Assembly: GCF_004122735.1 (NCBI RefSeq)
Contig: NZ_SDIF01000025.1
Coordinates: 1-64,000, forward strand
Reading direction: 5' to 3'
Length of the DNA: 64,000 bases
From: Streptomyces sioyaensis
GTDB lineage: Bacteria; Actinomycetota; Actinomycetes; Streptomycetales; Streptomycetaceae
Below, in pieces: positions 17,530-27,302 of the stretch. The notes under the pieces are model-generated. The model was not told the DNA's origin, did not search any database, and saw nothing but the letters and a program-made list of their open reading frames with translations. How positions within the stretch are numbered: the stretch's first letter is position 1; the number at the start of each line of letters is the position of its first letter. Both the position numbers and the translations under genes were made by a program.

Positions 17530-18467
17530 CCACTACCCAGGCAGTTGAAGGCAGCGCAGCACACGAGCACAACGGTGCCGGGCGGACGGTGTTCCTGCTC
17601 GCCCACACGGGCCGCCCCGCGGCCATCCGCAGCGCCGAACTCGTCGTCCAGGGCCTGCTGCGCTGCGGCATCGGGGTGCGGGTGCTGGCGGAGGAGGCCG
17701 CGGACCTGCCGCTGCCGTCGTCGGTCGAGCGCGTCGATTCCGAGCCGTGCGCGGCCGAGGGCTGCGAACTGCTGGTGGTCCTGGGCGGGGACGGCACGCT
17801 GCTGCGCGGCGCCGACTTCGCCCGGACGTCCGGGGTCCCGATGCTCGGCGTCAACCTCGGCCGGGTCGGCTTCCTCGCGGAGGCCGAACGCGACGACCTC
17901 GACAAGGTCGTCGACCGGGTCGTCACCCGCGCCTACGAGGTCGAGGAACGGATGACGCTCGACATCCTCGTCCGCAACAACGGCAACGTCGTGCACACCG
18001 ACTGGGCCCTGAACGAGGCGTCGGTGGAGAAGGCCGCCCGGGAGCGCATGCTGGAGGTGGTGACCGAGGTCGACGGCCGGCCCGTCTCCCGCTTCGGCGG
18101 CGACGGGGTGGTCTGTGCGACCCCGACCGGCTCCACCGCCTACGCCTTCTCGGCCGGCGGCCCGGTGGTCTGGCCCGAGGTCGAGGCCCTGCTGATGGTC
18201 CCGATCAGCGCACACGCACTGTTCGCCAAGCCGCTGGTGACCTCGCCGCGTTCGGTCCTGGCCGTCGAGGTCCAGCCGAAGACCCCGCACGGCATCCTGT
18301 GGTGCGACGGCCGCCGCAGCGTCGAACTCCCCGCCGGCGCCCGCGTCGAGGTCCGCCGCGGCGCGGTCCCGGTACGCCTGGCCCGTCTGCATCACGCCTC
18401 CTTCACCGACCGCCTGGTCGCCAAGTTCGCGCTCCCGGTGGCGGGATGGCGCGGGGCACCGCACTAG
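17526..18467 (+). CDS. nadK: NAD kinase
   Basis: The product is 313 residues; it phosphorylates NAD to NADP. VVLGGDGTLLRGADF carries the GGDG motif near residue 85, followed by LGVNLGRVGFLAE, NEASVEK and PTGSTAYAFSAGGP, all landmarks of the ATP-NAD kinase family. The TTG at 17526 is supported by GGAGG 7 nt upstream and a TTGA overlap with tlyA. The order tlyA-nadK, with recN downstream, is common in actinomycetes. Confidence 0.94.
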   Translation: MTTTQAVEGSAAHEHNGAGRTVFLLAHTGRPAAIRSAELVVQGLLRCGIGVRVLAEEAADLPLPSSVERVDSEPCAAEGCELLVVLGGDGTLLRGADFARTSGVPMLGVNLGRVGFLAEAERDDLDKVVDRVVTRAYEVEERMTLDILVRNNGNVVHTDWALNEASVEKAARERMLEVVTEVDGRPVSRFGGDGVVCATPTGSTAYAFSAGGPVVWPEVEALLMVPISAHALFAKPLVTSPRSVLAVEVQPKTPHGILWCDGRRSVELPAGARVEVRRGAVPVRLARLHHASFTDRLVAKFALPVAGWRGAPH

Positions 18468-18523
18468 ACGATCACGTCCGACGCGTTCGGCACGTCCGAG
18501 GTGTTCGGTCGCACGTGACGGAG

Positions 18524-18589
18524 CCGGGCGGCCGCCGATGTTCGCGGCCGCCCGGATGGTGTGCTTGCCGGCTTCTCAGCGAAGCCGGC
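18524..18589 (+). terminator. Two tandem hairpins downstream of nadK
   Basis: A perfect 12-bp stem (18524-18535 with 18544-18555) is followed by a 9-bp stem (18567-18575 with 18581-18589). There is no T tract. They probably end the tlyA-nadK transcript. Confidence 0.6.
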
Positions 18590-18623
18590 GGCGGCGTGCC
18601 ACGGCAGTGGCATGCTCCTGGCT

Positions 18624-19136
18624 ATGCATGAAGATCCGCAGGACAGGACAACACCGGGCTTGTGGGGGCGTATCGCGTGTACCTGGGCGGTCGCCTTCGC
18701 CGCGCTTCACTTCTACTGGGCGCTGGGCGGCAGCCGGGGCCTGAGCGTCTCAGCGGGGCCGCTGGCCGAGGAACGCCCCGGGTGGTTCGTGGCGGTGGGC
18801 TTGTGGGGCGTGGGAATCCTGTGCCTCGTCGGCGGTGCGCTCGGATGGCGTCTCGCCCGGCCGCGGTCCCGTGGCCTGGCAGGACGGGCGGTCACGGCAC
18901 TGGGCTGGGGTGTCTGCGCGGTGCTGCTGGTGCGCGGCGTCTCCGTCGAGGTGCTGTTGATGGCCGACGCAACGGGCCAGGAGATAGCCGTCAGCCCGGA
19001 ACAGCGGCTGTGGACGCTGGTGCTGTGGAATCCCTGGTTCCTGGTCGGCGGCCTCGTCTTCGGCCTGGCCGCACGGGAGTCCGGAAGAGCAGCGGGCCGA
19101 GCCGGAAGAGCAGAGGACCCAGGTAGCGCCGTCTGA
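18624..19136 (+). CDS. DUF3995-like membrane protein
   Basis: The predicted protein has 170 residues and about four membrane helices (CTWAVAFAALHFYWALGG, then WFVAVGLWGVGILCLVGGAL, VTALGWGVCAVLLV and a C-terminal helix). The spacing and the HFYWALGG motif resemble DUF3995. The start is uncertain: ATGs at 18612 and 18624 are both possible and neither has a clear ribosome-binding site. The function is unknown. It converges on the S41 peptidase gene 15 bp away. Confidence 0.7.
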   Translation: MHEDPQDRTTPGLWGRIACTWAVAFAALHFYWALGGSRGLSVSAGPLAEERPGWFVAVGLWGVGILCLVGGALGWRLARPRSRGLAGRAVTALGWGVCAVLLVRGVSVEVLLMADATGQEIAVSPEQRLWTLVLWNPWFLVGGLVFGLAARESGRAAGRAGRAEDPGSAV

Positions 19137-19151
19137 TCCAAACGACAGACC

Positions 19152-20681
19152 CTAGTGGTGTTCCTCCGGCGCCCCATCGGCGAGGAGTTCCCTGGCGCGG
19201 GTGAGGGCGGAGTCGCGCCGGGCGGAGAGTTCGTCGTCGGTGAAGACCGGGGTGCGGACGGCGGGGGGGATGCCGGGGCCGTCGAAGGTGCGGCCGTCGG
19301 CGGTCAGGAACTCCTCGTTCGGCAGGCCGAAGCTCCAGCCGTTCGGGAGGGCGCGGCCCAGGACGTCGGAGAACACGCCCTGGGTGTTCTCGCCGATGCG
19401 GAGCGGGGCGGGGGAGCGGCCCATCAGGGCCTGGGTGAAGGTCTCGCCCGCGCTGACGGTGAGGCGGCCGGTGAGGACGGCGATCGGGCCGGTGTAGACG
19501 GGTCCCCGGTGCGGGTGGATCCGGCTCGGCTGCGGCGTGGTGAACCGGGCCGGGTCGTGGGGGTCGTTCCGGGCCCGCTTGCGGTACGCGAGATACGGGC
19601 GGCCGGTGAGCCGGGAGGCGATCCGCAGACCGAGCGGGTCCGCGCCGCCGCCGTTGAGCCGGACGTCGATGATCAGGCCGCGCAGGGACGCCGGCCCCTG
19701 GGTGCGGGCCTTGGTGAACACGGAGTCCAGGGCGCGGTCGAGCGCGGCGAGGTCGCCGGCGTAGTCGCCCTTCTTCGTGTAGTGGGCGAACGAGGTGACA
19801 CGGAAGTATCCGAGGCGGCCGGGCAGATCCGCGTAGCTGAGCATGCCGTTGGCCCACTGGTGCCGGGTGACTCCGGGGCCGAGGTTCGCGGCGATCGCCT
19901 TGTCGATGCGGGCGGTGGACGTGGGGGTGGGCAGCACCGTGCCGGGTCGCATGCCCGCGAACCACTTGTCCTTGCTGACGACCACGCGGGTGTGGGCGTC
20001 GTGCAACGGCTCGATCATCTTGCGGAACACCGCGAAGAGTTCGTCCTCGGTGGTCTTCGCCGTGATCTGCGGCCGGAAGCGGTCGCGGACCGCTGCCCAG
20101 TCGATCTTCTTCGCACGGAAGAAGGGGTAATTCTCGGCATAGGTCTGCCAGAAGATGTCGAAGACCGTCCGGGGATCGCGCGGCGTGCGCCGGGTGCAGC
20201 GGGCGGGCAGCGCGTCGGTGCGGTGCAGGGTGCGCCGGCCGACGTTGTCCTCGATGGTCAGCCGGGCGCGGCCGGCGCCGGCCGGTACCACGGTGATCGG
20301 GGCCGAGTCCGGGACGGTGAAGCGGAGGCTGCCGTGTGCGCCGGGAGCGCCCGCGCGGGTGCCCGTGACGGAGCCGGGCAGACAGCTGATGCCGGTGGTC
20401 TCGTAGGTCCGCAGGCTGCGGCCGCTGAGCGTGACGAGGGTGCCGTAGCCGTCCATCCGCCAGACGCCCTGGAGGGAGCCGGAGTCGGCCGGGGTGCGGG
20501 CGGGCCGGACCCTGGCCGGGTGGCCGGCGGCCGCACGGCCCTCCGCCCCGGAGCGCTCCGCGCGGTCCGGGCCGGCGCAGGCCGTGGTGGCGGCCAGGAC
20601 GGCGGTGGCCGTGAGGGCGGTGAGCAGTAACGTCGCCGCGCCGCGGGGGCGGTGGGAGCGCCGGGTGCCGGGGTCGTTCAT
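19152..20681 (-). CDS. S41 family peptidase, predicted lipoprotein
   Basis: The product is 509 residues. The N-terminus has a signal peptide ending in a plausible lipobox (ATTAC). A middle region (FDIFWQTYAENYPFFRAKKIDW) matches the tricorn-core N-terminal helical domain seen in S41 proteases. GLIIDVRLNGGGADP and LTVSAGETFTQAL contain the conserved beta strand and the likely catalytic Ser. GENTQG and VRTPVFTDDEL complete the fold. Expected to be an extracellular, membrane-anchored serine protease. The ATG at 20681 has GAGGT upstream. Confidence 0.85.
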   Translation of the reverse strand: MNDPGTRRSHRPRGAATLLLTALTATAVLAATTACAGPDRAERSGAEGRAAAGHPARVRPARTPADSGSLQGVWRMDGYGTLVTLSGRSLRTYETTGISCLPGSVTGTRAGAPGAHGSLRFTVPDSAPITVVPAGAGRARLTIEDNVGRRTLHRTDALPARCTRRTPRDPRTVFDIFWQTYAENYPFFRAKKIDWAAVRDRFRPQITAKTTEDELFAVFRKMIEPLHDAHTRVVVSKDKWFAGMRPGTVLPTPTSTARIDKAIAANLGPGVTRHQWANGMLSYADLPGRLGYFRVTSFAHYTKKGDYAGDLAALDRALDSVFTKARTQGPASLRGLIIDVRLNGGGADPLGLRIASRLTGRPYLAYRKRARNDPHDPARFTTPQPSRIHPHRGPVYTGPIAVLTGRLTVSAGETFTQALMGRSPAPLRIGENTQGVFSDVLGRALPNGWSFGLPNEEFLTADGRTFDGPGIPPAVRTPVFTDDELSARRDSALTRARELLADGAPEEHH

Positions 20682-21124
20682 GGCAGGTACCTCAGGGTGG
20701 GGTCGGGCCGCGGACGGCGGCTGCGTGGGACGGCGCCGTCACGCGACGGCGCTCGGCGGTGCTCGGTGGTGCTATGGCCGGGGGACCGGCGGCGGGGGCT
20801 GCCTACGGGCCGTGTCTCGCGGCCCCCGGCCCGGCCCGCCCGGCGGCCGCGGCGCACGGCGTCGCCGCCGCCGGGCGGCGCGAGCCGGAGCCCGCGCACC
20901 GCCGTATGCACCGATCCGCCGGACATGAGCACACCTTTCGTTCCGGCTTCGTTCCGGCATCTTTCGCTCCGGCTTGGTTCCGGGCCGTGCTCAGCGTGAC
21001 GGCCGGGCAGGCGCCCGCACCATGCGGCTTCCACCCGCTTTGCGGTGGGGTTTTCCGCAGGGCCGGGGCAGGAGTGAGGGGAGGCCGTCGCGGGGCGGCA
21101 CCCGGACCTCGTAAGGTCGTGTCC
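20682..21124. other. Intergenic region between S41 peptidase and recN
   Basis: This 443-bp divergent region holds no convincing gene. It contains four direct repeats of G(T/C)TCCGG at 20940, 20951, 20966 and 20977 (spacing 11, 15, 11 bp), which read as GGAAC-type boxes on the minus strand. I saw no LexA-type GAAC-N4-GTTC box in front of recN. Confidence 0.6.
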
Positions 21125-22864
21125 GTGTTGGAGGAGATGCGGATCCGGTCCCTGGGCGTCATTGACGATGCCGTTGTCGAGCTGTCCCCGGGCTTCACGG
21201 CGGTGACCGGCGAGACGGGCGCGGGCAAGACCATGGTCGTCACCAGCCTCGGCCTGCTGCTCGGCGGGCGCGCCGACCCCGCCCTGGTGCGGATCGGCGC
21301 CAAGTCGGCCGTCGTGGAAGGCAGGATCAGCGTCGGCTCCCGTGCCCCCGCCGCCGTCCGCGCGGAGGAGGCCGGCGCGGAGCTGGACGACGGGGCGCTG
21401 CTGATCAGCCGCACCCTCTCCGCGGAGGGCCGCTCGCGCGCCCACGTGGGCGGCCGCTCCGTACCGGTCGGCCTGCTGGCGGAGCTGGCCGACGACCTGG
21501 TCGCCGTGCACGGTCAGACCGACCAGCAGGGCCTGCTGCGGCCGGCCCGGCAGCGCCAGGCCCTGGACCGCTACGCCGGGGACGCGGTCGCCGTCCCGCT
21601 CGCCAAATACACCGCCGCCCACCGCCGGCTGCGTGCCGTCGCCACCGAGCTGGACGAGCTGACGACGCGGGCCCGGGAACGTTCCCAGGAAGCCGATCTG
21701 CTGCGCTTCGGCCTCGACGAGATCGCGGCGGCCGAACCGCAGCCCGGTGAGGACACCGAACTCGCCGCCGAGGCCGAGCGGCTCGGCCATGCCGAGGCGT
21801 TGGCCTCCGCCGCGACCGCCGCGCACGCCGCGCTGGCCGGCAACCCCGAGGACCCCGAGGGCGTCGACGCCACCACCCTGGTCGCCGGCGCCCACCGCGC
21901 CCTGGAGGCCGTCCGCAGCCACGACCAGGAACTCGCCGCGCTCGCCGAGCGGCTCGGCGAGATCGGCATCCTGATGGCGGACGTGGCCGGCGAGCTGGCC
22001 AGTTACGCGGACGGTCTGGACGCCGACCCGTTGCGGCTGGCCGCCGTCGAGGAGCGCCGCGCCGCCCTGAACCACCTGACCCGCAAATACGGCCAGGACA
22101 TCGCAGCCGTGCTCACCTGGTCCCAGGAGAGCGCCGCCCGGCTCGCGGACCTGGACGGCGACGACGACCGGATCGGCGAGCTGACCGCCGAGCGGGACGC
22201 GCTGCGCACGGAACTGGGCGAGCTGGCCCAGACGTTGACCGACGCCCGCACCGCCTCGGCCGAACGTTTCGCCGACGCGGTCACCGCCGAACTCGCCGAA
22301 CTCGCCATGCCGCACGCCCGGGTGACCGTCGAGATCCGCCAGACCGAGGTCGCCGAGGACGCCGACGGCATCGCGGTCGGCGGCCGCACCGTGGCCTACG
22401 GACCGGCCGGTGCCGACGAGGTCGAACTCCTCCTGGCGCCGCATCCGGGCGCACCGCCCCGGCCGATCGCCAAGGGCGCGTCCGGCGGTGAGCTCTCCCG
22501 GGTGATGCTCGCCGTCGAGGTGGTCTTCGCCGGCTCCGACCCCGTCCCGACGTACCTCTTCGACGAGGTCGACGCCGGGGTCGGCGGCAAGGCGGCGGTC
22601 GAGGTCGGCCGGCGGCTGGCCCGGCTCGCGAAGTCGGCGCAGGTCGTGGTGGTCACGCACCTCCCGCAGGTCGCGGCGTTCGCGGACCGCCAGCTGCTGG
22701 TGGCGAAGACGAACGACGGCTCGGTCACCAGGAGCGGGGTCACCGTCCTGGAGGGCGAGGAACGGGTCCGCGAACTCTCCCGGATGCTGGCCGGCCAGGA
22801 GGACTCCGAAACGGCCCGCGCGCACGCCGAGGAACTGCTGGAGACGGCGCGTACGGGAAGCTAG
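21125..22864 (+). CDS. recN: DNA repair protein RecN
   Basis: The product is 579 residues, an SMC-like ATPase acting in double-strand break repair. Walker A is GETGAGKT at residues 29-36. A central stretch (about 150-400) is Ala/Glu/Leu-rich and coiled-coil-like. The signature GASGGELSRVMLA is near residue 453 and Walker B TYLFDEVDAGVGG near 475. VVVTHLPQVAAFAD follows. The GTG at 21125 gives VLEEMRIRSLGVI; the downstream ATG (21137) is too near GGAGG for good initiation. Confidence 0.93.
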   Translation: MLEEMRIRSLGVIDDAVVELSPGFTAVTGETGAGKTMVVTSLGLLLGGRADPALVRIGAKSAVVEGRISVGSRAPAAVRAEEAGAELDDGALLISRTLSAEGRSRAHVGGRSVPVGLLAELADDLVAVHGQTDQQGLLRPARQRQALDRYAGDAVAVPLAKYTAAHRRLRAVATELDELTTRARERSQEADLLRFGLDEIAAAEPQPGEDTELAAEAERLGHAEALASAATAAHAALAGNPEDPEGVDATTLVAGAHRALEAVRSHDQELAALAERLGEIGILMADVAGELASYADGLDADPLRLAAVEERRAALNHLTRKYGQDIAAVLTWSQESAARLADLDGDDDRIGELTAERDALRTELGELAQTLTDARTASAERFADAVTAELAELAMPHARVTVEIRQTEVAEDADGIAVGGRTVAYGPAGADEVELLLAPHPGAPPRPIAKGASGGELSRVMLAVEVVFAGSDPVPTYLFDEVDAGVGGKAAVEVGRRLARLAKSAQVVVVTHLPQVAAFADRQLLVAKTNDGSVTRSGVTVLEGEERVRELSRMLAGQEDSETARAHAEELLETARTGS

Positions 22865-23457
22865 GGCGGGTCGTTCGGATCCCCCCGGGCCGCTTCGCCC
22901 GGGCAGTCCGTCCGTCACCACCCCGGGATGTGAGCAGTGTCTCCTCCTGCCCGAGCCGTCGGCCGCCGGCGGGAGCACCTCTGCACCACCGGTGCGCGCC
23001 ATCTGCACCACCGGGAGCACCTTTTGCGCCACCGAGCGCACCTTCCGCGCCACCGGGAGGAAGCGCGCACCCACGGCCGCACGCCGACGGCGGCCGAAGT
23101 GCCGGCCCGCCGGGTGGCGTTGATCACGGGGGCCCGCTGCTGCGACGCCGACGCCCCCGCTCCCTAGGCGCCGCCGCTTGCGCAGGTGTGACAAACCTCC
23201 TGCTTACGGCCGGGACGCTCATGATCCGCGGTGCGTAACCCGGCTTCGTCATGAGTACACTCGCCCACCATGTGTGAGGCCAGGCGGTATACAAAACGGC
23301 GCAAAATATCCGATGACCGACCATGCGTCGATGCTTCCCCCCGGCATGCGAGGGCTCCGCGGAACCCGCTCGATATCGCGGCACATGCCCCGTACCAGAC
23401 CGTTGTTGTCCGAAGAAGGGCCACAGCGACGCCTGCCCCTGGCGTCCCGGGGGCGAT
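22865..23457. other. Intergenic region with 21-bp tandem repeats
   Basis: A 593-bp stretch between recN and the next gene. It has about four imperfect 21-22 bp units ending in CCACCG (22971-23055). A less GC-rich segment at about 23178-23340, including GGTATACAAAA, probably holds the promoter of the downstream gene. Short frames here lack support. Confidence 0.55.
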
Positions 23458-25569
23458 GTGAGGCGCCGCGCGCACCGTGCCCGGCACCGGCAGTCCCGTG
23501 AACCGCGCGGCCACTGGCTGCTGCTGTGCATGGTCCTCCCGGTGATGTTCGGCGTCCTGCTCTTCGAGGGCTGGACCACCCACGAGGTCGACGCCGCGAA
23601 GACCCGCAAGGACTGCACCACCCCCGTGCCCAGGTCCGTCGAGAAGGGCGGCCCGGTGCTGCGGTTCGACGGCGGCAAGGTGTCCTCGTCCGCGGTGCCC
23701 GCCCGTACGGTGGCGCTCACCTACGACGGCGGACCCGACCCCGTATGGACACCCCGGCTGCTCGACCTGCTGCGCAAGCACCACGCCCATGCCACGTTCT
23801 TCCTCAGCGGTGCCCGGGCGGCCCAGTACCCGGACCTGGTGCGGCGGATCCGGGCCGAGGGCCATGAGATCGGCTCGAACACCTACACCGGCGCCGCCAT
23901 GGGGGAGTCCTCGCCGGTGCGCGCCTCGCTGGAACTGTCGCTCACCCAGAAGGCGCTGGCGGGCAGCGCGGGCATCCACACCAAGCTGCTGCGGCTGCCG
24001 CAGACCACCGCGGCGGACACCCTGTGCGGCCCCGAATGGAAGGCCGCCGAGAAGGCGGGCGCGCAGGGGTACACCCTGGTCGCCGCCGACCAGTGGTACC
24101 GCAAGCCCTCGCAGGGCGTGATCCGGCAGTTCAGCCAGAACGACCTCGCCTACCTGGGCACCAAGGAACTGCTCGACAACCCGAGGATCGCGAAGTTCAC
24201 CACCGTGACGGCGGGCGTCCGCCAGCCCTCGCCCGACGTGCCGGTCTCCGCCGTCGAGCGCTGGACGGGTACCGCCCTGATCTGGGCCAAGGCCCTGGGG
24301 CACGCCTTCGTCAGCGGGATGGCCTGGGTGCTCGCCATCGCGGGCGGGCTGGGGCTGCTGCGACTGGCGATGCTGGTGTTCCTCGCCCGTACCCACGTCC
24401 GGCGGCTGACCCGGTTCCGCCCCGGATCGCCCCGGCTGCGCGAGGTCACCGACCCGGTGACGGTCCTCGTCCCCGCCTACAACGAAGAGGCGGGCATCGA
24501 GTCCACCGTCCGTTCCCTGCTCGCCTCGACCCACCGGCAGATGCAGGTCATCGTGATCGACGACGGGTCGACGGACCGGACGGCGGACCTCGCCACCTGG
24601 ATCGACGATCCCCGGGTGCGGGTGATCCGGCAGCCCAACTCCGGCAAGGCGGCCGCCCTCAACACCGGTCTGGCCCACGCCATGTACGACATCGTGGTCA
24701 TGGTCGACGCCGACACCGTCTTCGAACGGGACGCCATCCAGCGCCTGATCCAGCCGCTCGCCCACCCGGCCGTCGGCGCGGTCAGCGGCAACACCAAGGT
24801 CGGCAACCGGCGCCGTCTGCTGGCCAGATGGCAGCACCTGGAGTACGTCTTCGGGTTCAACCTCGACCGCCGGATGTTCGAGGTGCTGGAGTGCATGCCG
24901 ACCGTCCCCGGTGCCATCGGCGCCTTCCGCCGGGACGCGCTGATGGGCATCGGCGGGGTCAGCGAGGACACGCTCGCCGAGGACACCGACCTGACGATGG
25001 CCCTGTGGCAGGCGGGCTGGCGGGTGGTCTACGAGGAGTCCGCCGTCGCCTGGACCGAGGTGCCCACCTCGCTGCGCCAGTTGTGGCGGCAGCGGTACCG
25101 CTGGTGCTACGGCACGATCCAGGCCATGTGGAAGCACCGCGGGACCGTCATCGAAGTGGGCCCGGCCGGGCGCTTCGGCCGCCGCGCGCTGAGCTACCTC
25201 GGGCTGTTCCAGGTCGTCCTGCCGCTGTTCGCGCCGGTCGTCGACATCTTCGCGCTGTACGGACTGCTCTTCCTCAGCCCCTGGCAGTCGGCCGGCGTCT
25301 GGGGTGGCTTCCTGCTCGTGCAACTGCTCTGCGCCGCCTACGCGCTGCGCTTGGACGGGGAGAAGATGCGGGCGCTGTGGGCGATGCCGTTCCAGCTCCT
25401 GGTCTACCGGCAGTTGATGTATCTCGTGGTCATCCAGTCCGTGGTGGCCTTCCTGCTGGGCACCCGGCTGAAGTGGCAACGGATGCACCGCTCGGGGACC
25501 GCCGCGCAGCAGATCGGGCAGGAGATCGGACAGCAGCCGGCGGCCTATCAGAGCCTGTCGTCGAGGTAA
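23458..25569 (+). CDS. Processive GT2 polysaccharide synthase with degenerate NodB deacetylase domain
   Basis: The predicted protein has 703 residues. After one N-terminal membrane helix comes a NodB-like domain (about 75-260), then a membrane helix, a family-2 glycosyltransferase domain (about 340-560) and C-terminal membrane helices. The glycosyltransferase motifs are intact: VIVIDDGSTD, VMVDADT, LAEDTDLTM and QRYRW. This fits a hyaluronan/PNAG-type synthase. The NodB motifs are not intact: TFDDGP reads TYDGGP (G91), the zinc-binding HTxxH reads NTYTG (N141, G145), and RPPY reads RLPQ. It may be catalytically dead and structural. The start (GTG 23458) is chosen by RBS and hydrophobic topology. 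Confidence 0.85.
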   Translation: MRRRAHRARHRQSREPRGHWLLLCMVLPVMFGVLLFEGWTTHEVDAAKTRKDCTTPVPRSVEKGGPVLRFDGGKVSSSAVPARTVALTYDGGPDPVWTPRLLDLLRKHHAHATFFLSGARAAQYPDLVRRIRAEGHEIGSNTYTGAAMGESSPVRASLELSLTQKALAGSAGIHTKLLRLPQTTAADTLCGPEWKAAEKAGAQGYTLVAADQWYRKPSQGVIRQFSQNDLAYLGTKELLDNPRIAKFTTVTAGVRQPSPDVPVSAVERWTGTALIWAKALGHAFVSGMAWVLAIAGGLGLLRLAMLVFLARTHVRRLTRFRPGSPRLREVTDPVTVLVPAYNEEAGIESTVRSLLASTHRQMQVIVIDDGSTDRTADLATWIDDPRVRVIRQPNSGKAAALNTGLAHAMYDIVVMVDADTVFERDAIQRLIQPLAHPAVGAVSGNTKVGNRRRLLARWQHLEYVFGFNLDRRMFEVLECMPTVPGAIGAFRRDALMGIGGVSEDTLAEDTDLTMALWQAGWRVVYEESAVAWTEVPTSLRQLWRQRYRWCYGTIQAMWKHRGTVIEVGPAGRFGRRALSYLGLFQVVLPLFAPVVDIFALYGLLFLSPWQSAGVWGGFLLVQLLCAAYALRLDGEKMRALWAMPFQLLVYRQLMYLVVIQSVVAFLLGTRLKWQRMHRSGTAAQQIGQEIGQQPAAYQSLSSR

Positions 25570-25799
25570 CGGAGCGGGCTGGGGCGGGTCCCGTCACCGG
25601 GCGCCCGTCCCGCCTCCGGACGGCCGCAGCTGCCCGCCCAACTGGCCTGCCAGGGGCCCCGGTTCCCGAACGAAGACCTCGCCCGCATCATCACCCCACC
25701 CCGCACGAAATCCGCTTTCTCTCCCCTAAACGCCCTTCCTGTGGTGCAGTTTTGCGGGCCATTTGGTGAAGGGCTCGTGAGCGTGCAGACTGTCCGCCC

Positions 25800-27179
25800 A
25801 TGAATGACTGGCTGGACGGGTCCCACGACATCAACCGTTACGGCGGTGAAGCGGAGGCGGCGCATGCCGTCACGGGGCAGATATGGCAGCACGCCCCGTA
25901 CACGTACTCGCCGCAGCCGGTCGCCGCCAGACCGCTGCCCGGCCATCCGGGGGGCGAGGACCCGTATGCCGCGGCCGTCCCGGCCCAGCCCGACGCTCCT
26001 GCGGCCGACCCGGCGTTCCCGCCCGGCGGGGACGGCTCGTACGGAGGGCCCGGCCCGTACGGAGGGCCCGGCCCGTACGGAGGAGACGGCTCGTACGGTG
26101 GGCCGGTCTCACCCGGCACCCCCGGCGGACCCGGCAGTCCCGGCGGCCCCGTGCGCCGGAGCACCCGGCCCGCGGCCACCCGCCCCACCCGGCGCCGCCG
26201 GATCCTGCGGCTCTCGGGTGTCCTGATCGTTGTGACCCTGCTCACGTCCGTCGGCACCTACACGTGGGCCGACACCAAGCTCGAACGCGACGTCGACCTC
26301 GGCAAGCTCGCCGCCCGGCCGTCACTCGGCAAGGGCGCCAACTACCTGATCGTGGGCTCCGACAGTCGCCAGGGCCTCTCCGGAAAGCAGCTGAAGGACC
26401 TGCACACCGGCGGCTCGGCGGACGCGGGCCGCCGCACCGACTCGATGATCCTGCTGCACACCGGCGCCCACGGCACCACGATGATGAGCCTGCCGCGTGA
26501 CTCCTGGGTGACCATCCCGCCGTACATCCGCCCGGAAACCGGCAAGCACTACGCCGCGTCGAAGGACAAGCTCAACGCGGCGTTCTCGCGCGGCGGTCCC
26601 GAACTGCTCGTACGGACCATCGAGCACAACACGGGCCTGCACATCGGGCATTACACGGAGATCGGCTTCGCGGGCTTCGTCGGCATCGTGGACGCGGTCG
26701 GCGGGGTGCCGATGTGCCTGGACAAGGCGGTCAAGGACAAGAAGTCCGGCGAAAACCTCACCAAGGGCTGCCATACGCTCGACGGCCGCGCCGCGCTCGC
26801 GTTCGTCCGCCAGCGCCACCAGGAGGCCCAGGGCGACCTCGGCCGCGGCCAGAACCAGCAGAAGTTCCTGGCCGCGCTCTCCCACAAGACGGCCACCCCC
26901 GGCATCCTGCTCAACCCGTCCAAGGTCTACCCCACGATGAACGCGGGCCTCGACACGCTCATCGTCGACAAGAACATGAGCCTGTGGAACCTCACCTCGC
27001 TCTTCGAAGCGATGAAGAGCGTCTCGTCCGGCAGCGGCACCCGCCTCCATGTCCCCGTCTCCAGCCTCGGTTTCCAGACCCCCAAGGGCAGCGCCGTGAA
27101 GTGGGACGCGCCGCGGGCGAAGAGGCTCTTCGCGGAACTGCACAACGATCAGCCGGTGACGGCCGGGTCGAAGGGCTAG
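25800..27179 (+). CDS. LCP (LytR-CpsA-Psr) family protein
   Basis: The product is 459 residues. A long N-terminal cytosolic tail contains GGPGPYGG-type repeats. One membrane helix follows (LSGVLIVVTLLTSVGTYTW, about 140-160), then the extracellular LCP domain. LIVGSDSRQG, RRTDSMILLH, SLPRDSWV and ALAFVRQRH are the conserved motifs; the arginines in RRTDS and RQRH bind the polyprenyl-pyrophosphate substrate in characterised members. LCP enzymes attach wall glycopolymers to peptidoglycan. It follows the polysaccharide synthase gene, so a shared wall-polymer role is plausible. Confidence 0.92.
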   Translation: MNDWLDGSHDINRYGGEAEAAHAVTGQIWQHAPYTYSPQPVAARPLPGHPGGEDPYAAAVPAQPDAPAADPAFPPGGDGSYGGPGPYGGPGPYGGDGSYGGPVSPGTPGGPGSPGGPVRRSTRPAATRPTRRRRILRLSGVLIVVTLLTSVGTYTWADTKLERDVDLGKLAARPSLGKGANYLIVGSDSRQGLSGKQLKDLHTGGSADAGRRTDSMILLHTGAHGTTMMSLPRDSWVTIPPYIRPETGKHYAASKDKLNAAFSRGGPELLVRTIEHNTGLHIGHYTEIGFAGFVGIVDAVGGVPMCLDKAVKDKKSGENLTKGCHTLDGRAALAFVRQRHQEAQGDLGRGQNQQKFLAALSHKTATPGILLNPSKVYPTMNAGLDTLIVDKNMSLWNLTSLFEAMKSVSSGSGTRLHVPVSSLGFQTPKGSAVKWDAPRAKRLFAELHNDQPVTAGSKG

Positions 27180-27302
27180 ACGTGCAGTGGCGTGCTGTGA
27201 GACGTGCTGTGAGGTGCTGTATCGGCACGCCGGTCATGCGTGACGCCCCCTAGGGTGACGGGAGTTGAGCCCGGCAGGGTGCCGGGCGAGGGGAGAGATG
27301 CG

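Noticed and set aside
22930..23238. Small frame MSSVSSCPSRRPP over the 21-bp repeats
   Set aside because: Composition follows the repeat, there is no clear RBS, and no fold or motif can be recognised.
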